64,000 nucleotides of DNA from Coffea arabica. Its lineage: Eukaryota; Streptophyta; Magnoliopsida; Gentianales; Rubiaceae. Below, piece after piece: positions 50,804 through 62,712 of the stretch. Numbering within the stretch: the first letter of the stretch is position 1; every line of letters starts with the position of its first letter. The DNA lies in NCBI RefSeq assembly GCF_036785885.1, contig NC_092320.1:25111557-25175556 (forward strand), written 5' to 3'. The notes beneath the pieces were generated by a model. It was not told where the DNA came from, searched no databases, and saw only the letters and a program-made list of their open reading frames with translations. The position numbers and the translations under genes are program-made.

Positions 50804-52356
50804 CGAAACTCCTTCTGAATGGGCAGAAACTCGGATGTCCAATTGGAAATTGATCTTTCAGGGATGTCGGGAAACTCGGCCTCATCTGGGAAACTGTCTT
50901 CAAATGTTGCCCCAACGAACAATTGGGCCAAACTAGTTTCGATTTCGTCAACTGGGTTAATCTCTGACGCGATCACCTCGGTTGGTCGTGGAAAAGTATA
51001 ATGCAGTGGTAGAATATCAAAGGCCTTTTGCTTGTCTTCTTTCTCTGCTTTCTTGCGTTCCCTCATTTCTTTGATGTCTTGAGCGGTTGGTCGGAAACCC
51101 AAACTGAATGAATCCCTTTTCTCCACAATTTTCACTGGTTTCAGAATTCCTTGTAGCTCACGTCCCAGCCCTTTGTCAAACTCATATCTTCCGCGGATCA
51201 TTTCCTTAGCCATCATGACACTGGCCTTTGACAGAGCTCGTTCCTCTTTTGTTATCCAACTTACGAAGACGATATCAGCTGTGCTATGAGGGGTCACTGT
51301 GGCATTTCGGCTACCATCTTCTTCGGACCTAGAATCAGCAATTACGAGGCAATCCTCCTCGGCAAAGATAGTTATCAATTTGTCATTTACTATGAATTTC
51401 AACAATTGATGCAATGAAGAAGGCACAGCCCCAAACTTATGAATCCACGACCGTCCAAGCAAAATATTGTAAATAGTAGGAAAGTGCATAACTTGGCAGG
51501 CTATTTGAAACTGTGCGGGCCCCATCTCGACTACTAAATCCACTTCTCCTATAGGTTCTCTTTGTTCTCCATCAAAACCTCTAACTATGGTTCCTGAAGG
51601 CCTTAACTTGATATCTTGCAACCCTAGTTTTTCCAAGGTACTCCAAGAACAAATATTAAGCGCAGATCCATTGTCAATCAACACCTTTGGCAACATTTTC
51701 TCGTTGTACCTCACAGCTATGTACAGAGCTTTGTTATATCCAATGCCTTCTGCCGGTAATTCATCATCAGAGAAAGTGATCTGTTTTGTAGATAACACAC
51801 TCCCAACTATATGTGAGAAATTAACAATCGAAATGTCCTTAGGGATTTGAGATTTAGTCAACACTTCGAGCAACGCATCCCTATGCATATCCGAAGAAAA
51901 GAGCAGATCTAACATGGATATTTGGGCAGGCGACTTGCTTAGCTTCTCGACTACGTTATATTCGCTTCTTTGCAACCTTTTAAGAAAATCCAAAACTTCC
52001 TTCTCAGTAATTGTTGGTTTAGCGGGCAGCTCGGGACTGTTTGTTTGAATCGGAACGGTAGCTCCAAACGGACTTGCAATTCTCCTCGATCTAGTGACCA
52101 CTGACACCTCCTCTTTGGCAACTGGCTTTCCTCCAATTTGTATGACAGATTCATTATAATTCCATGGCACTTGCTGCAAATTTAGAATAGGCGCCTGCTC
52201 TGGGAATTCGATGACCACTGGCTCCAAAGCCTCGCTCTCAGCTGGAGTGAGATCCAAAGTAAAAGGCCTTTTATCCTCCTCAAATGGTACCTCTATTACA
52301 AATGGTTGGTCTGTGACTCCAAACACCTTAGCTTTCCTTGCCAATTTTTGGGCTAA
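50804..52356 (-). pseudogene. Ogre aspartic protease region
   Basis: Open from the TAG at 52357-52359 to the splice donor. The retropepsin motif is KVLIDNGSALNICSWSTL, with D-N-G-S in place of the common D-T/S-G. It is followed by a hydrophobic-glycine ILLGRSWIHKFG, which fits the fold's second half. The C-terminal acidic part (ETSLAQLFVGATFEDSFPDE) leads to the intron. It is in frame with Gag upstream. Confidence 0.85.
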
Positions 52357-54129
52357 CTAGTCATACTCTGCGTTGTCCAGAATGACCCCAATGGTATTAG
52401 TATGTTCTGGCAAGGGGTTCCTATTTATATTCGGCCCTTGTGCCTCCCTTTTCCTGATTACAATCTCTCCAGCTTCAATCATATCTTGAACTTTATGCTT
52501 AAGAGTCTTGCAATCCAAAGTTGAATGTCCGGGTGCCCCTGAATGATAAGCACAGACAGCTTGTGGGTTATACCAAACAGGCATGCCATATGGATAGGTA
52601 GGAGGGGGTACCATACCAATTTTTTCGGCGGCTTTCAACTGGTCATACAATTGGTCTAGAGGCCTGTCTAAATTGATAAATGTACGGCTAGGGGGTCGGT
52701 TGTAAGGTTCAGGAGGTTGAGGATGGCTGTAAATAGGTCTACTTGGGGGAGAAAATCTTGGGTTATATGGAGGGCGAGGTCGATTTTGGGGCGGATTTGG
52801 TTGAGAAATTTGAAAAGGGGCTGAAGGTGGGTTAGCATAGTTTGGGCTAGGTCGAGGGTGGTTGATATTGGTAGTATATACATGGTGCGGGTTTGAATAA
52901 TAAGGGTAAGGTGGTTGGTAAGTTGGATTGTGTTGGTATCGGGGGCTGAGTGAAGGGTTCTGGTTCCAGATAAAAGTTGCATCCCCCTCTTTCTTTTTAA
53001 ACTGCGGCTTCTTTCCACTGCTTCCTTGCCCTTGCAAAGCTTCTACTTGTGATTTTAAGGCAGAGACGTTAACAATTTTTCCGGATCTCACCAAATCATC
53101 ATACTCTTCGAGTTTATTCACAATCGTAGCAAATGAACATCCGGTCATACGGAAGATTTTTTCAAAGTGTGGAGGATTATGCGCCTTTATAAAAGTGCGA
53201 ACAATTTCATTTTCGGTCATCGGAGGCTCAACCTTGGCAGCTATCTTTCTCCATCTTTTGGCGTATGTCTTATGATCATCAGATGGTCGCCTCTTTGTGC
53301 CTTCCAAAGTAGTTCTGGTCGGTGCTAGCTAGCAATTATATTCGTATTGTCTGATGAAGGCGTTGGATAGATCAAGTCAAGTCTTCACCTCCTCTGGCTT
53401 TAAGTTGGAATACCAATCGAGGGCGTCTCCTTCCAAACTCTCTGGAAATAACCTTAATGGCAATCTTTCGTCATCCACGGGTTTGCCCAACTTGTTGGCA
53501 AACAAACGTAAGTGTGTTTTAGGGTTGCCTGTACCATCATACTTATTGAACTTCGGGGTCTTGAACCCTACGGGCAGCTGTACATTTGGAAACAGGCACA
53601 GATCATCGTAGTCTAACACCCCTTGTTTGCTTAAACCTTGGCTTTTCCTGATGAACTCATCGAAACGATCCAACCTCTTAAGTAGCTTCATATCCACCGG
53701 GGCAGACGACTCTCCCACTTCTGGCTTGGTTTGAACAGTGTGTTCTGTCACAACAGGCTCTGCGGTAGTCTGATAAAAAGCTTGTGGATCCAGAGGCATG
53801 TTTGGACCACCTTGAGGCTGAAATCCTTGCCCATAGGGAGGATAAAACGGAGGATTTTGAGTATAAGTATACTGCGGGTTGAAAACTCCTTCAAAAGTGG
53901 TTTGAATTGGAGGAATAACAAATGGTTCGGATTCCGATTGTTTGATGGGCACAGGCTCAGGCTGCACTCCGCTATTAATGAGCTCGTCAATCAACTTCTT
54001 TTGGGCGGCCATTTCAGATGCCATTTCCCCAAATTTGATAAGTAATTCAGTCAACTGAACCCCGGGACTTGTGGCTTCCGGCTGGGTAGTTGCAGCGGTC
54101 TTATCAGACGATTCTGGCTGAGTACTCAT
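52357..54129 (-). pseudogene. gag: Ogre Gag
   Basis: It starts ATG AGT ACT (MSTQPESSDKTAATT). A Gln/Pro-rich N terminus precedes the Gag core (FNKYDGTGNPKTHLRLFANKLG, GDALDWYSNL, then KTYAKRWRKIAAKVEPPM). A Pro/Tyr/Asn-rich linker follows, then a zinc-binding C-A-Y-H-S-G-x-x-G-H-x4-C near 52520. Three in-frame stops lie at 53377-53379 (TGA), 53329-53331 (TAG) and 52357-52359 (TAG); the last separates Gag from protease. No frameshift. Confidence 0.88.
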
Positions 54130-54472
54130 GTCTACAAGATTCCTTTGGACTTTACTTCGGGATCGCGTAATAATGGGGATTTTTCGAGAAGCTATTTTGA
54201 AATTTTACCTGTAGGTGCAAAAGACATCTTTAGACAAACCAATCGTTACTAGATTTCTGCAACTTATTCAAAAGAAAGGAAAAAAGAAAAAGAAAAAAAA
54301 CATGAGTTAGTGATTGTTCGAATAATTCAGATGCATGTCCTATGGGGGGACCCTTTTTGTGCCAAGGGTAGGCTTAGCATGATGCAAGCCTTCGGGGTAA
54401 AATCCCATTTCCAAACCTGTAAGTGAATTTAGAACTTTGAAATGGAAAGCTTCTCATAAAATGTGGAAGAGT

Positions 54473-55959
54473 TCAATCTTTCTTTACAACCTCGTCAATG
54501 GTCTTAGTAACCATGTTTACAAAATCCCTATGTCTCAAGAGACTTGTACTTTGTGATTCTCTAGACCTCCCTAAACTAAACTTACGAGCTCCTTCCCTAA
54601 TCCTATCAAGGGCGTCTATGGCTTCCTCTAGTTTCTCATTCTTCTTCTTCTCCCTCCTCAACTGCACTTGGGTATCTTCTAAAACTCTGTTGGCCATTAT
54701 AAGTTGGGTTTGAGATTCCTCTAATTCTTTCCTTAGCTTCTCCATTTGTTCTTCGGGACTGTCTGATGCTGATTGTTACCTTGCCCTATCATGTTCCACC
54801 CTTTGTTTGATCCATTCGTTGTACCCAGGCATAACTGCAGGTGCCATCTTGTTTACCAATTCCAACTGCAAATTCTCAAGACCTTGCAAATTTCCCAAGC
54901 CTCTAATACCATGCTTCGACTCTCGGTCACCGTACCCAATCTGAGATTTTCAACCCCTTGTACCATAGGAATGCTTTGCGGGTATTCAAACTGTCTCATA
55001 ACCCTTTGTGGAATATAGGCGACTAGACCATTAACTCCAACTAGAGGGATGAAGTCATGTTGAGTGGTCCTAAAAGCTGGGTCCCTGACCTTGGTCCAAT
55101 CTAGAACCCACTGCACTTTTTCTGGTGTCAAATTGTTGAACTCCTCAATAAACTGGCTTGACGACATCACGCGGTAGTAGCGGCTGACTATCTCTCGATG
55201 TGAATCAATCCAATTCTTAACTAAGAGACAAGAACCCAAAGGGTTAAGTGATCTCTTCGCCAAATGTTCCATGATCCACATTTGAAGTATTAAATTTGAA
55301 GCATAGAAGAAACCCGCTTTCCTTTGGCAACTGGTAAGGGCTGAGAAGATGTTCGCTATGACAATGGGTATCAAAGTTGGTGTCGTTCCACGAATTCCTA
55401 AAAAAAGACTTTGAATCATGTTGGTTGTTGCAAATGTCACCTTTCCATGCCTTTGAGGGAATAGCAATAAGTTGATCAAAACCAAACCAAAAACTTGCAC
55501 ACGCTTCCCTTCCCATTGCTCCCTTGTTATAAAGAAATCGATCTGATGGCGCTCAAAGGACTCCTTTTCCCCAAACCGGTCATATAAAAACCTCAGTGGA
55601 CAAGATCTAGCGTCGGGGTGTTGGTCTAAGCTATTGTTCCTCAATCCCAAAAATCTGCAAAACTGCTCTCTCGTTCCTCTGCTCGGGTATATCATAGGAC
55701 TGCCTTTTCCTGGTACTTGCAACAATTCTTCTAACTCTTCTATGGTTGGGGTGAGTTCGCACATTTCAAACCGAAAAACTGAGGCATCCGGATTCCAATA
55801 ATTGATCAATGCTTGGATAGCAGACACGTTGGGTATTATGTCGACAAGGCTTGGTAGATGCCCCACATATTGGAATAGCCCTCCAATCTCATAAGACAGG
55901 TTATTCTTCCACTGATTCAGCTCTCGGGGGACTTGGTTGAGCATTCGACACTGCGTCAT
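54473..55959 (-). pseudogene. Ogre ORF1 (DUF7745-type), frameshifted
   Basis: ORF1 is separate from and upstream of gag, which is typical of Ogre. It reads MTQCRMLNQVPRELNQW, IQALINYWNPDASVFRFEMCELTPTIEELEELL and so on, the sequence type annotated as DUF7745 in plant proteins and Ogre elements. Its role in the element is unknown. The frame shifts by one near 54940. The downstream frame (LENLQLELVNKM, then a strong coiled coil at 54473-54745) also has a TAA at 54776-54778. Confidence 0.75.
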
Positions 55960-57050
55960 CTGGATGAAAAATTCACTTAGATACCGTTACTTTGGGATTT
56001 TACCCCTTAGGTTCATTTACAAAAAGAGTAAACGTGCAGATCCCAAACATAGGGTTAAGTACCCATGGGATTATAGGATTGGCTCATCCCTAATATGGAA
56101 ATGCCTAAATGGCGTTCCTTCTAAGGTTTAATGCATGATGCCATTTATTAAAGCGATGTAAATATGTAACAAATATGGCCTAAAGGACATAAATAATGCA
56201 TTGGGGGGAAAAGGTCTAAAAATGAAATGTACTTATTGAAAATTAAGTGTAATAACTGAAATTTAAACATATGAGTTATCTAGTGGGTAAGTCACTAAAA
56301 GAGTGCCAAAGGGCCTCTTATTGCTAAGGCACATGAATGCAAGCCAAGAAAACAACGAAATGGTTAGTGCAATTGATAGTACACATAACATATTGGGAAC
56401 AATTAAAAAAAGAAATATAATAAAAGCATGTAAAAGGGGTGGAACCCCTTCTCTTGTGCCTAATGTGCTTAAAAAGGGTGAGGCTGACTCTAACCTAGGA
56501 AAACTCTAACATGGATGCATGAGACTGGGGCTCACTAATGCAACTAAACTCGATAAGATTTAAAAAGGTCCCTAAGCCTTCAGATCTAAGGGAATGGGTC
56601 ATCAATCCCAAGACCCTCGGTCGGTGGCTCGAGCGATCCTCTAGGTACTGCTATGGGCGCAGAGCACACCATCCACATACCTAGAGAAACCATTCCTAGT
56701 CCTACAAGGCGGTGTGGGAAAGAGCCCACGAAAATAAAATAAAATAGAATAACAGTAAATAAACGTGCACGTATGAAGTGTTCCCTATTTTGAGGGAAAG
56801 GGTTGAGACCCAACGCGAGGCTCTAAAGGTGACACACCCCCCCAAATGCAATGCAAAGCGCGAGATAAAACAAATAAAACATACATCCAAGCAATCAATT
56901 ATACATACGTGAGTGAGGGAGTAGTTCGATATGCGCGCGAGGCAAAAGCTCCTAAAATGTAAAATGCAACCCTAATATCCAAATGCTACGCATAACAAGG
57001 GTAGAAAACGGAAAAGAATGGCTAAATCAAATGCTTGGACCCACTTAGGA
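55960..57050 (-). other. 5' untranslated region of the Ogre element
   Basis: Sequence between the primer site and ORF1, without a supported frame. It would form the RNA leader, and packaging signals would be expected here. No specific motif recognised. Confidence 0.6.
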
Positions 57051-57070
57051 GGTCCCCAGTGGAGTCGCCA
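57051..57070 (-). other. Primer-binding site, tRNA-Arg type
   Basis: The minus strand reads TGGCGACTCCACTGGGGA three bases after the 5' LTR end. It begins with TGG, the complement of the tRNA CCA end. The rest matches the 3' acceptor and T-arm of a plant tRNA-Arg as I remember it. tRNA-Arg priming is known for Ogre elements. Confidence 0.8.
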
Positions 57071-57073
57071 AGC

Positions 57074-60000
57074 TGTCGCGCCCCACTTTTTGAGGTGTGA
57101 AAATAGTGTATGGGATATGTATGTGAACGTGTGTGAAAGTGAAAATAAAAAGGCCGTGGGATTGTGAAATGCGACGGTTTGGCCAAACAAAGGGTTTTAG
57201 GTAGAAAAGGAGTCGCCACTTGGTATAGAATTAGGGTTTACCAAATCACCCAAAAAGTGATTTTTTGGAAAAGAAAAGTAAACAAACTCTTTTTAAAGAA
57301 TTTTTAGGTCTACGTAACCAAAAAAAGGGATCGGGGGTCACATTTGATAAGGGAGAAGGCAAAGGCAAAGCTTAAGGCACTCCCTTACCCTAACCAAAGC
57401 TAGTTGCGTGACTTAGCCTTTCTTTTCCTAATTCTTCTACCTAAAGTATGTGTTGCATGTTAGATATGACTAATGGATGCGAAAAAAGAAAAATGCAATC
57501 ATAAATCTAAAATGTCTCTTATGAGGTTTTTTGGTCCCAATCACATGAGTTGTGACGGTCAGTAAGGAAAACTCTCATAGAGATCACAGGTAATGCAAAT
57601 GAAGACCCAAATATGAGTGTAAGTGTGAAAATGTAAGAAGAATGCAAAATAAAATAAAAATAAAAATACAAATGTAAGTGCAAGTGTGCAAGTGTAAGAA
57701 AAGTGCAAGTGTGCCAATTGAGAAAATGAAGGTGTTTGTGTGCAAGTGGATGAAAATATGGTATAATAGTAGTAAGTGCATATAAGTGCAATTTGGGTGC
57801 AATTTGTGAGGTAGAAAATAAATAAAAGAAAAAAAATGTGCAAACATGGCATGTGGATTGCGAAAAATATAAGTAGTGAGAAAATGTGGATAAAAAAGTG
57901 AGGAGGTGATATGATAGAAATGAAAGTGTATGAACCTAGAGGAATGCATCAAGTCGGGTACGGGAATGACTCCTAACTTCACGACTTTAATTTTCCCTTT
58001 GATTAGAAGGAAGGACTAGCGTGCTAAGGCTATTTTGTAGCCACACTTGCTCGTTTCCCTTACCGAAAGGGGACTCTCAAACAAATGTACCCTATAACTA
58101 GCATGAGAATGCAAAAACCTAAGATGAAGGGGAAAGGATGGGAGGGGCATGCCAAATGCTAGAAAACTAAGAAAAATGCATGAAATGTAGTGAGACATGC
58201 AAGTATGTACTAGCGAGGGAGATCCCTAAGGGTCTAGCATTGGATTAGCCCATATCTATGAATTCCTACTAGCGTTGGACTAGTGGAAAACGGGACAATG
58301 AGCCACAACTAGCGTTGGACTAGTGTGGTGACGTGCATTCATCCATCATATTCATCTACGACTATAGAAAGCAAGTAGACATGCCAATCACCTATAAACA
58401 CGTAGCACATAACACTTAGCATGCTCGACTAAATGCAAGGGCCTAATAAAGCAAATTAATACGTAGCAACAAAAGCAAGCAATCAAGCTAATGAACATTA
58501 CATTTGCTAACTAAAACAAATGGGGAAGAGGAAAAATGAATAAAAATGCTCTCTAAGTCCTATCTATTACAAGCCAAGAGGTGTACACATACGCCATAAA
58601 AGAATAACTTAATAAAAGTAAAAATAAATGAAATAAATGAAAGGAATTAAGGAAAGGCAAGAAAAGCAAAGTAGACATGCAATTCTCACTTTGCACTTTG
58701 GATCACATAGAGGACAGACAAAAAAGGATAAAAGAAGTGATACCTCCTTGTTTGTGATGCTAGTAAAGTGATCAAAACTTAACTTGGGCTAAAGTCACCA
58801 AAGAAAGAGATAACTTGGGCTAAAACCATCAAAGCAAGGGATTAATGCACCAATTTAACGGTAAAATGTAAATAAGACAATTTAAATCCACCAAATCATC
58901 GAATCCTTCCTCAATTGCAACTTAAAGATAATCAAATAACGCATAATTATAAAGAAGGAAAAATACTAATCAATCCCAAAAGTAATCATTGACCAAATCT
59001 TTTCAAATCCAATTAAACTATTTGGGAACTTCAAGGGTCTAATCGCAAACATTAATCAACCATTTGAGTTCAATCGAAACATTTAAGAACTTCGAAGGTC
59101 CCAAAAATAGTAAAAGGGCAAATAACGGTTCAAATTGCAACCAACGTAAGACTTAATTGCAAGAAATTGGAATGTAATTGGGCCTTTGTAGCATTACTAG
59201 AGACTAGAGGGAGCAAAGTATAATAATAATTTTTTTTTTGTTTTCATGCATGCATACGTAGAAGCTTAAGCTTCTGCAACTGAAAAATGAAGGCTGCTGC
59301 CTTTTGTTTCCAAACCTGCGGCAATTTCCAGCAGCGACTCCATCCGTTTCATCATACAAACAAGTTTATCAAACCAGAAATTATTGACTAAAACAAAACG
59401 TGAAATTTTGTTTGCAGGATTAAGGTGGCAAATCTAGTTTGACTGACAACAAAAGAAAGAAAGAAAACTGCAGCAAGATTTTTCTTTCGGCAACCACAAA
59501 CCAAGCAAACTGCTGGCCTCTACTGCTAAGCTCCCAAACATTCTCACGACATCTCAGCCGAACGACGGACAAATCAAACATTTCAAACAACACGAAAAAC
59601 TTCAGCAGCCGAAAGTGCAGGCCTGCTGCCTTTTACTTCCAAACTCAAATTTCAGACTCCAATACACGAAGTTTGGTCCCAACATTTCTCAATCCAACAT
59701 CCAAACTTTAAAAGAGGTAACATAACACATAACACATAACTTTGACATCTAAACAAGTAAAGAACATAGCATGGAAATAAGCAAATCTTGGAGAAAACTT
59801 TCAAATGTGTTCATGATATCCTGGCTAAATGACAAGCAAAAATCAGATTATTAAACCCGACATCAATCTAACAACCCACAAAAAAGAAAAGCTGCTGCAG
59901 CAAGCCAAGGCATTCAAACTTGTTGCAGCAAAACCTCCAAACGGATTCCCAAAGACCCTAACAGACCCAAGATACGCAAATAGGGACCAAAGATACAACC

Positions 60001-61293
60001 TTCGGCTCGCCAGATTGGAGAAAATCATACCCAAAGTTTTAATGAATCGATCTAAGCAAGATTTCATTTTTCTGCAGAAAAAACTTCGGACTGTGCATTT
60101 CTGGATTGAAACATAACCATACTCATTTGACAACCAAGAACATGCAGCCTGCTAAACCAGATTCCACAACATTTAAGTAAGCAAGAAGCCCATGATACAA
60201 AAAAAAATATAACAACAAAAAGGCAACAGCTTTGGGCTGTATAATGAAAGGGAACGCATGAAACAACATATGTCTAGCAATCAAATCCACAATGTAAGAG
60301 CCCAGAATCTCTGGTTACGCAGACCATATTTCATATGAAATGAAAATAGACAAGAGAAAGGGTTGAAGGCTACCTGTTCACCACCTTTGGATTTGAAGCT
60401 TCAGCTTGGGTGCGATGAAGAGATCAACTGCAGATTCTGATGAAGTAGCTACCTGGGTTTCTCTCGGTCTCCCTCCTGGTTGCAGCTTCCTCTTCTGGCC
60501 GCTCTCTCCCAAACTCTCAAAGCTCTCCCTTTCACTCTCTCAGCCGTCAAAACCCCCAGCTTTCTGTTTCTTTCTACCGCCGTCAACTTTGTCTCTCTCT
60601 CTCTCTCTTAAAACCCCAGACTTCCTCTCTGTTTCTCTCCCGCCGTCACTTTTCTTTTCTCCTGTTTTGTTTCTTTCTTTTGCCGTCCAAAAACCTCCCC
60701 CTTCTTGCCGTCCCTCTTTCCTTTTATATGGTCCTAGAAAACTAAACCCTCTCAGCTATGGCTTGGATGAAGTCGGCTGCATTTTGGGGAACCATCTGAT
60801 GGTTCTTGATGCTCAACCATTGAGATTTCTGGATTAAGCCAGGTGGTCTGTACTATGACCATCGAACGGAGCTAAAACCTAAATAGCCGAGAATGCAGCT
60901 GCAAATCCTTTCTGCTGCAGCCGAAACCAAAACGTGGATTTTTCTCTTTTTTTTTCCTTTTTTTTTCTCTCTTTTTTTTAATAATAACAATTCAAGTACA
61001 ATTAAATAAAATAAGCACGACTAAGCATGAAAGATAAGATGAAATGCTAATTTTCTTTTTTTCTTTTTGTTTTTTTTCTTTCTTTCTTCCTTTTTTTTTC
61101 TTTTTTTTTCAATTAAATATTTAAGGCCAACTAAATGAGCAACAAATAACATAAGAGAAAAAAAAATAAAAAAAAGAAGAATAATAATTAATAATCTAAA
61201 ATGCTAGAAAATGCCCAAAAAACATGAAATTGACCAATAAAAATAGATAATGCAATAAATAAAAAAAAATTATTCAAAAATTTGGTGTCTACA
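57074..61293 (-). repeat. 5' LTR of the Ogre element
   Basis: 4220 bp, near-identical to 40523-44745 along its whole length, with small indels (for example an extra ACACATAAC near 59725 and changes in poly-purine/pyrimidine runs near 61160). It ends CA at the target duplication TACCC (61294-61298). It would hold the element's promoter. I did not identify a certain TATA box. Confidence 0.95.
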
Positions 61294-62712
61294 TACCCTT
61301 TGGAAAAAAAATGGAAATAACGACTACTTGAAATATGTTTTCCTCGTTCTTTCGACTCCAATGGGAGTTCTAAAGTTTTAACCGCTTCCTTACCGAAACT
61401 AAACGAGCGAGCATGAATTTTTCGAGATTTGATAAGTATCTTGAATACTACCTAACGAGTTGCATTTACTTAATTTTCTTGGAGCGAAACTCCTATGTTT
61501 CGAACTCTAGAAAGGCTTACATTCGTAAATGATATTTTATCGCAGATTTGGACTCCAACCAAGGAGTTGGATCGGAACATGATTTTTAGAGGCATTAGAC
61601 TTTTGGTGAGTACTTCCAAATACCTGATTGAACTGGGCACTTTTTTCCATACTTGACCAATGTGAGTTAATGATATGAAATTTATTTGATCGGCCAAGAG
61701 TGTACTTTATCGCACTTGCCCAAATATAAAATATACTTGTTTATTATTGCAATTGATTTGATATACTTGTACTTGAGTTGTAAGTGCGGAGCGGCAGTAT
61801 GTATCACACTCAATCCGAGTGGGAGGTGCCTCTCATTCCCGTTTCCATACTTTTATTTTAATCCAGTCGATTGGAGTGTTACCTCGTTGACTTTTTGGGG
61901 ACCCCAAACCCCACTGACTAGTTAATCGAGTCGAACCGGCAAGGATTTGGTCGATTAGATAACGAACCATGGGTAGTTAGTGATGTCGAATGGAGTGTTA
62001 TCTCCTCGACTAATTGGTATACTTGAGTATTACCACCAGTGTTTATTGAGAATTTTGGGCCCAGTAGGGGTGTGAATGGTGGACGGAGAGTAGTGTGAGT
62101 GGTGCTCTACTGGATTGGTTACTTATTTGAAGGTTGATGGAGTGTCAACTATTACTTGATCAAGCGCTGGTGATGCAATGGGAATTTGGCTCCTGATAGC
62201 CATCCGTATCCTTATACTTTGGAATGATTATTGCTTATTGGATTATTGTTTCTTCTGAAAAACTTTTACACTCGCTCATTTTGAGATTTGCTACTTGAAG
62301 TATTATTGTTCACTTTTATGAACTTTTGATGCTCATTAATTTGCTACGTTGATATTCATACTTTTAAAATGGTCAATTTGTTATTTGGAACCTCATTGGG
62401 CTTTTAGCTCATTCCACGCCATTTGTTTTCCTTACAGGGGGTACGAGCGAGGCGTGAGACGTGTACAAACTAGCGCAGGCTAGTTGTTTTGAATTTTGAA
62501 TTTGTATTCGATTGTACTCAATTTTGAGACTAGGGTTGATTGTACTCTTGAGTAGCAATGTATATATGAAGTTGAAGTGGATGTGTTATGCATTTTTCTA
62601 TGGACGTACGTTATTTTTCTTGAATTATGAGTGAGTGAGTCCTGGCAAGAGTTGGGCAGGCGGTCCGCCGAACCCTTTGGTTCGGCTTAGGAGAAGGTGG
62701 GGCCTTCACATG

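Larger units (their letters stand above)
40523..61293 (-). mobile_element. Complete Ty3/Gypsy Tat/Ogre retrotransposon, 20.8 kb
   Basis: LTRs of 4.2 kb (40523-44745, 57074-61293) enclose 12.3 kb and are flanked by the target duplication TACCC. On the minus strand the order is primer site, ORF1, Gag-protease, intron, RT, RNase H, second archaeal-type RNase H, integrase, 3' UTR array, polypurine tract. The great size, ORF1 upstream of gag, the intron between protease and RT and the second RNase H are the known Ogre hallmarks. The two LTRs differ by a few percent in stretches I compared (2 of the first 98 bases, about 13 in the next 250), so the insertion is fairly recent. Nonsense codons make it non-autonomous. 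Confidence 0.95.
38403..62712 (+). mobile_element. Solo LTR (~3.5 kb) split by the Ogre element
   Basis: It starts TGTGATACCCCG and ends GGGGCCTTCACA. TGTAC stands on both sides (38398-38402 and 62713-62717), a perfect 5-bp target duplication. The LTR parts are 38403-40522 and 61294-62712; removing the 20.8-kb insert and one TACCC leaves about 3.5 kb. No Gag or Pol, primer site or second LTR of this family is present, so it is a solo LTR left by recombination. Diverged relatives occur at 6587 and 35410. The element family is most likely Ty3/Gypsy, which is inference from LTR size and ends. Confidence 0.85.
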
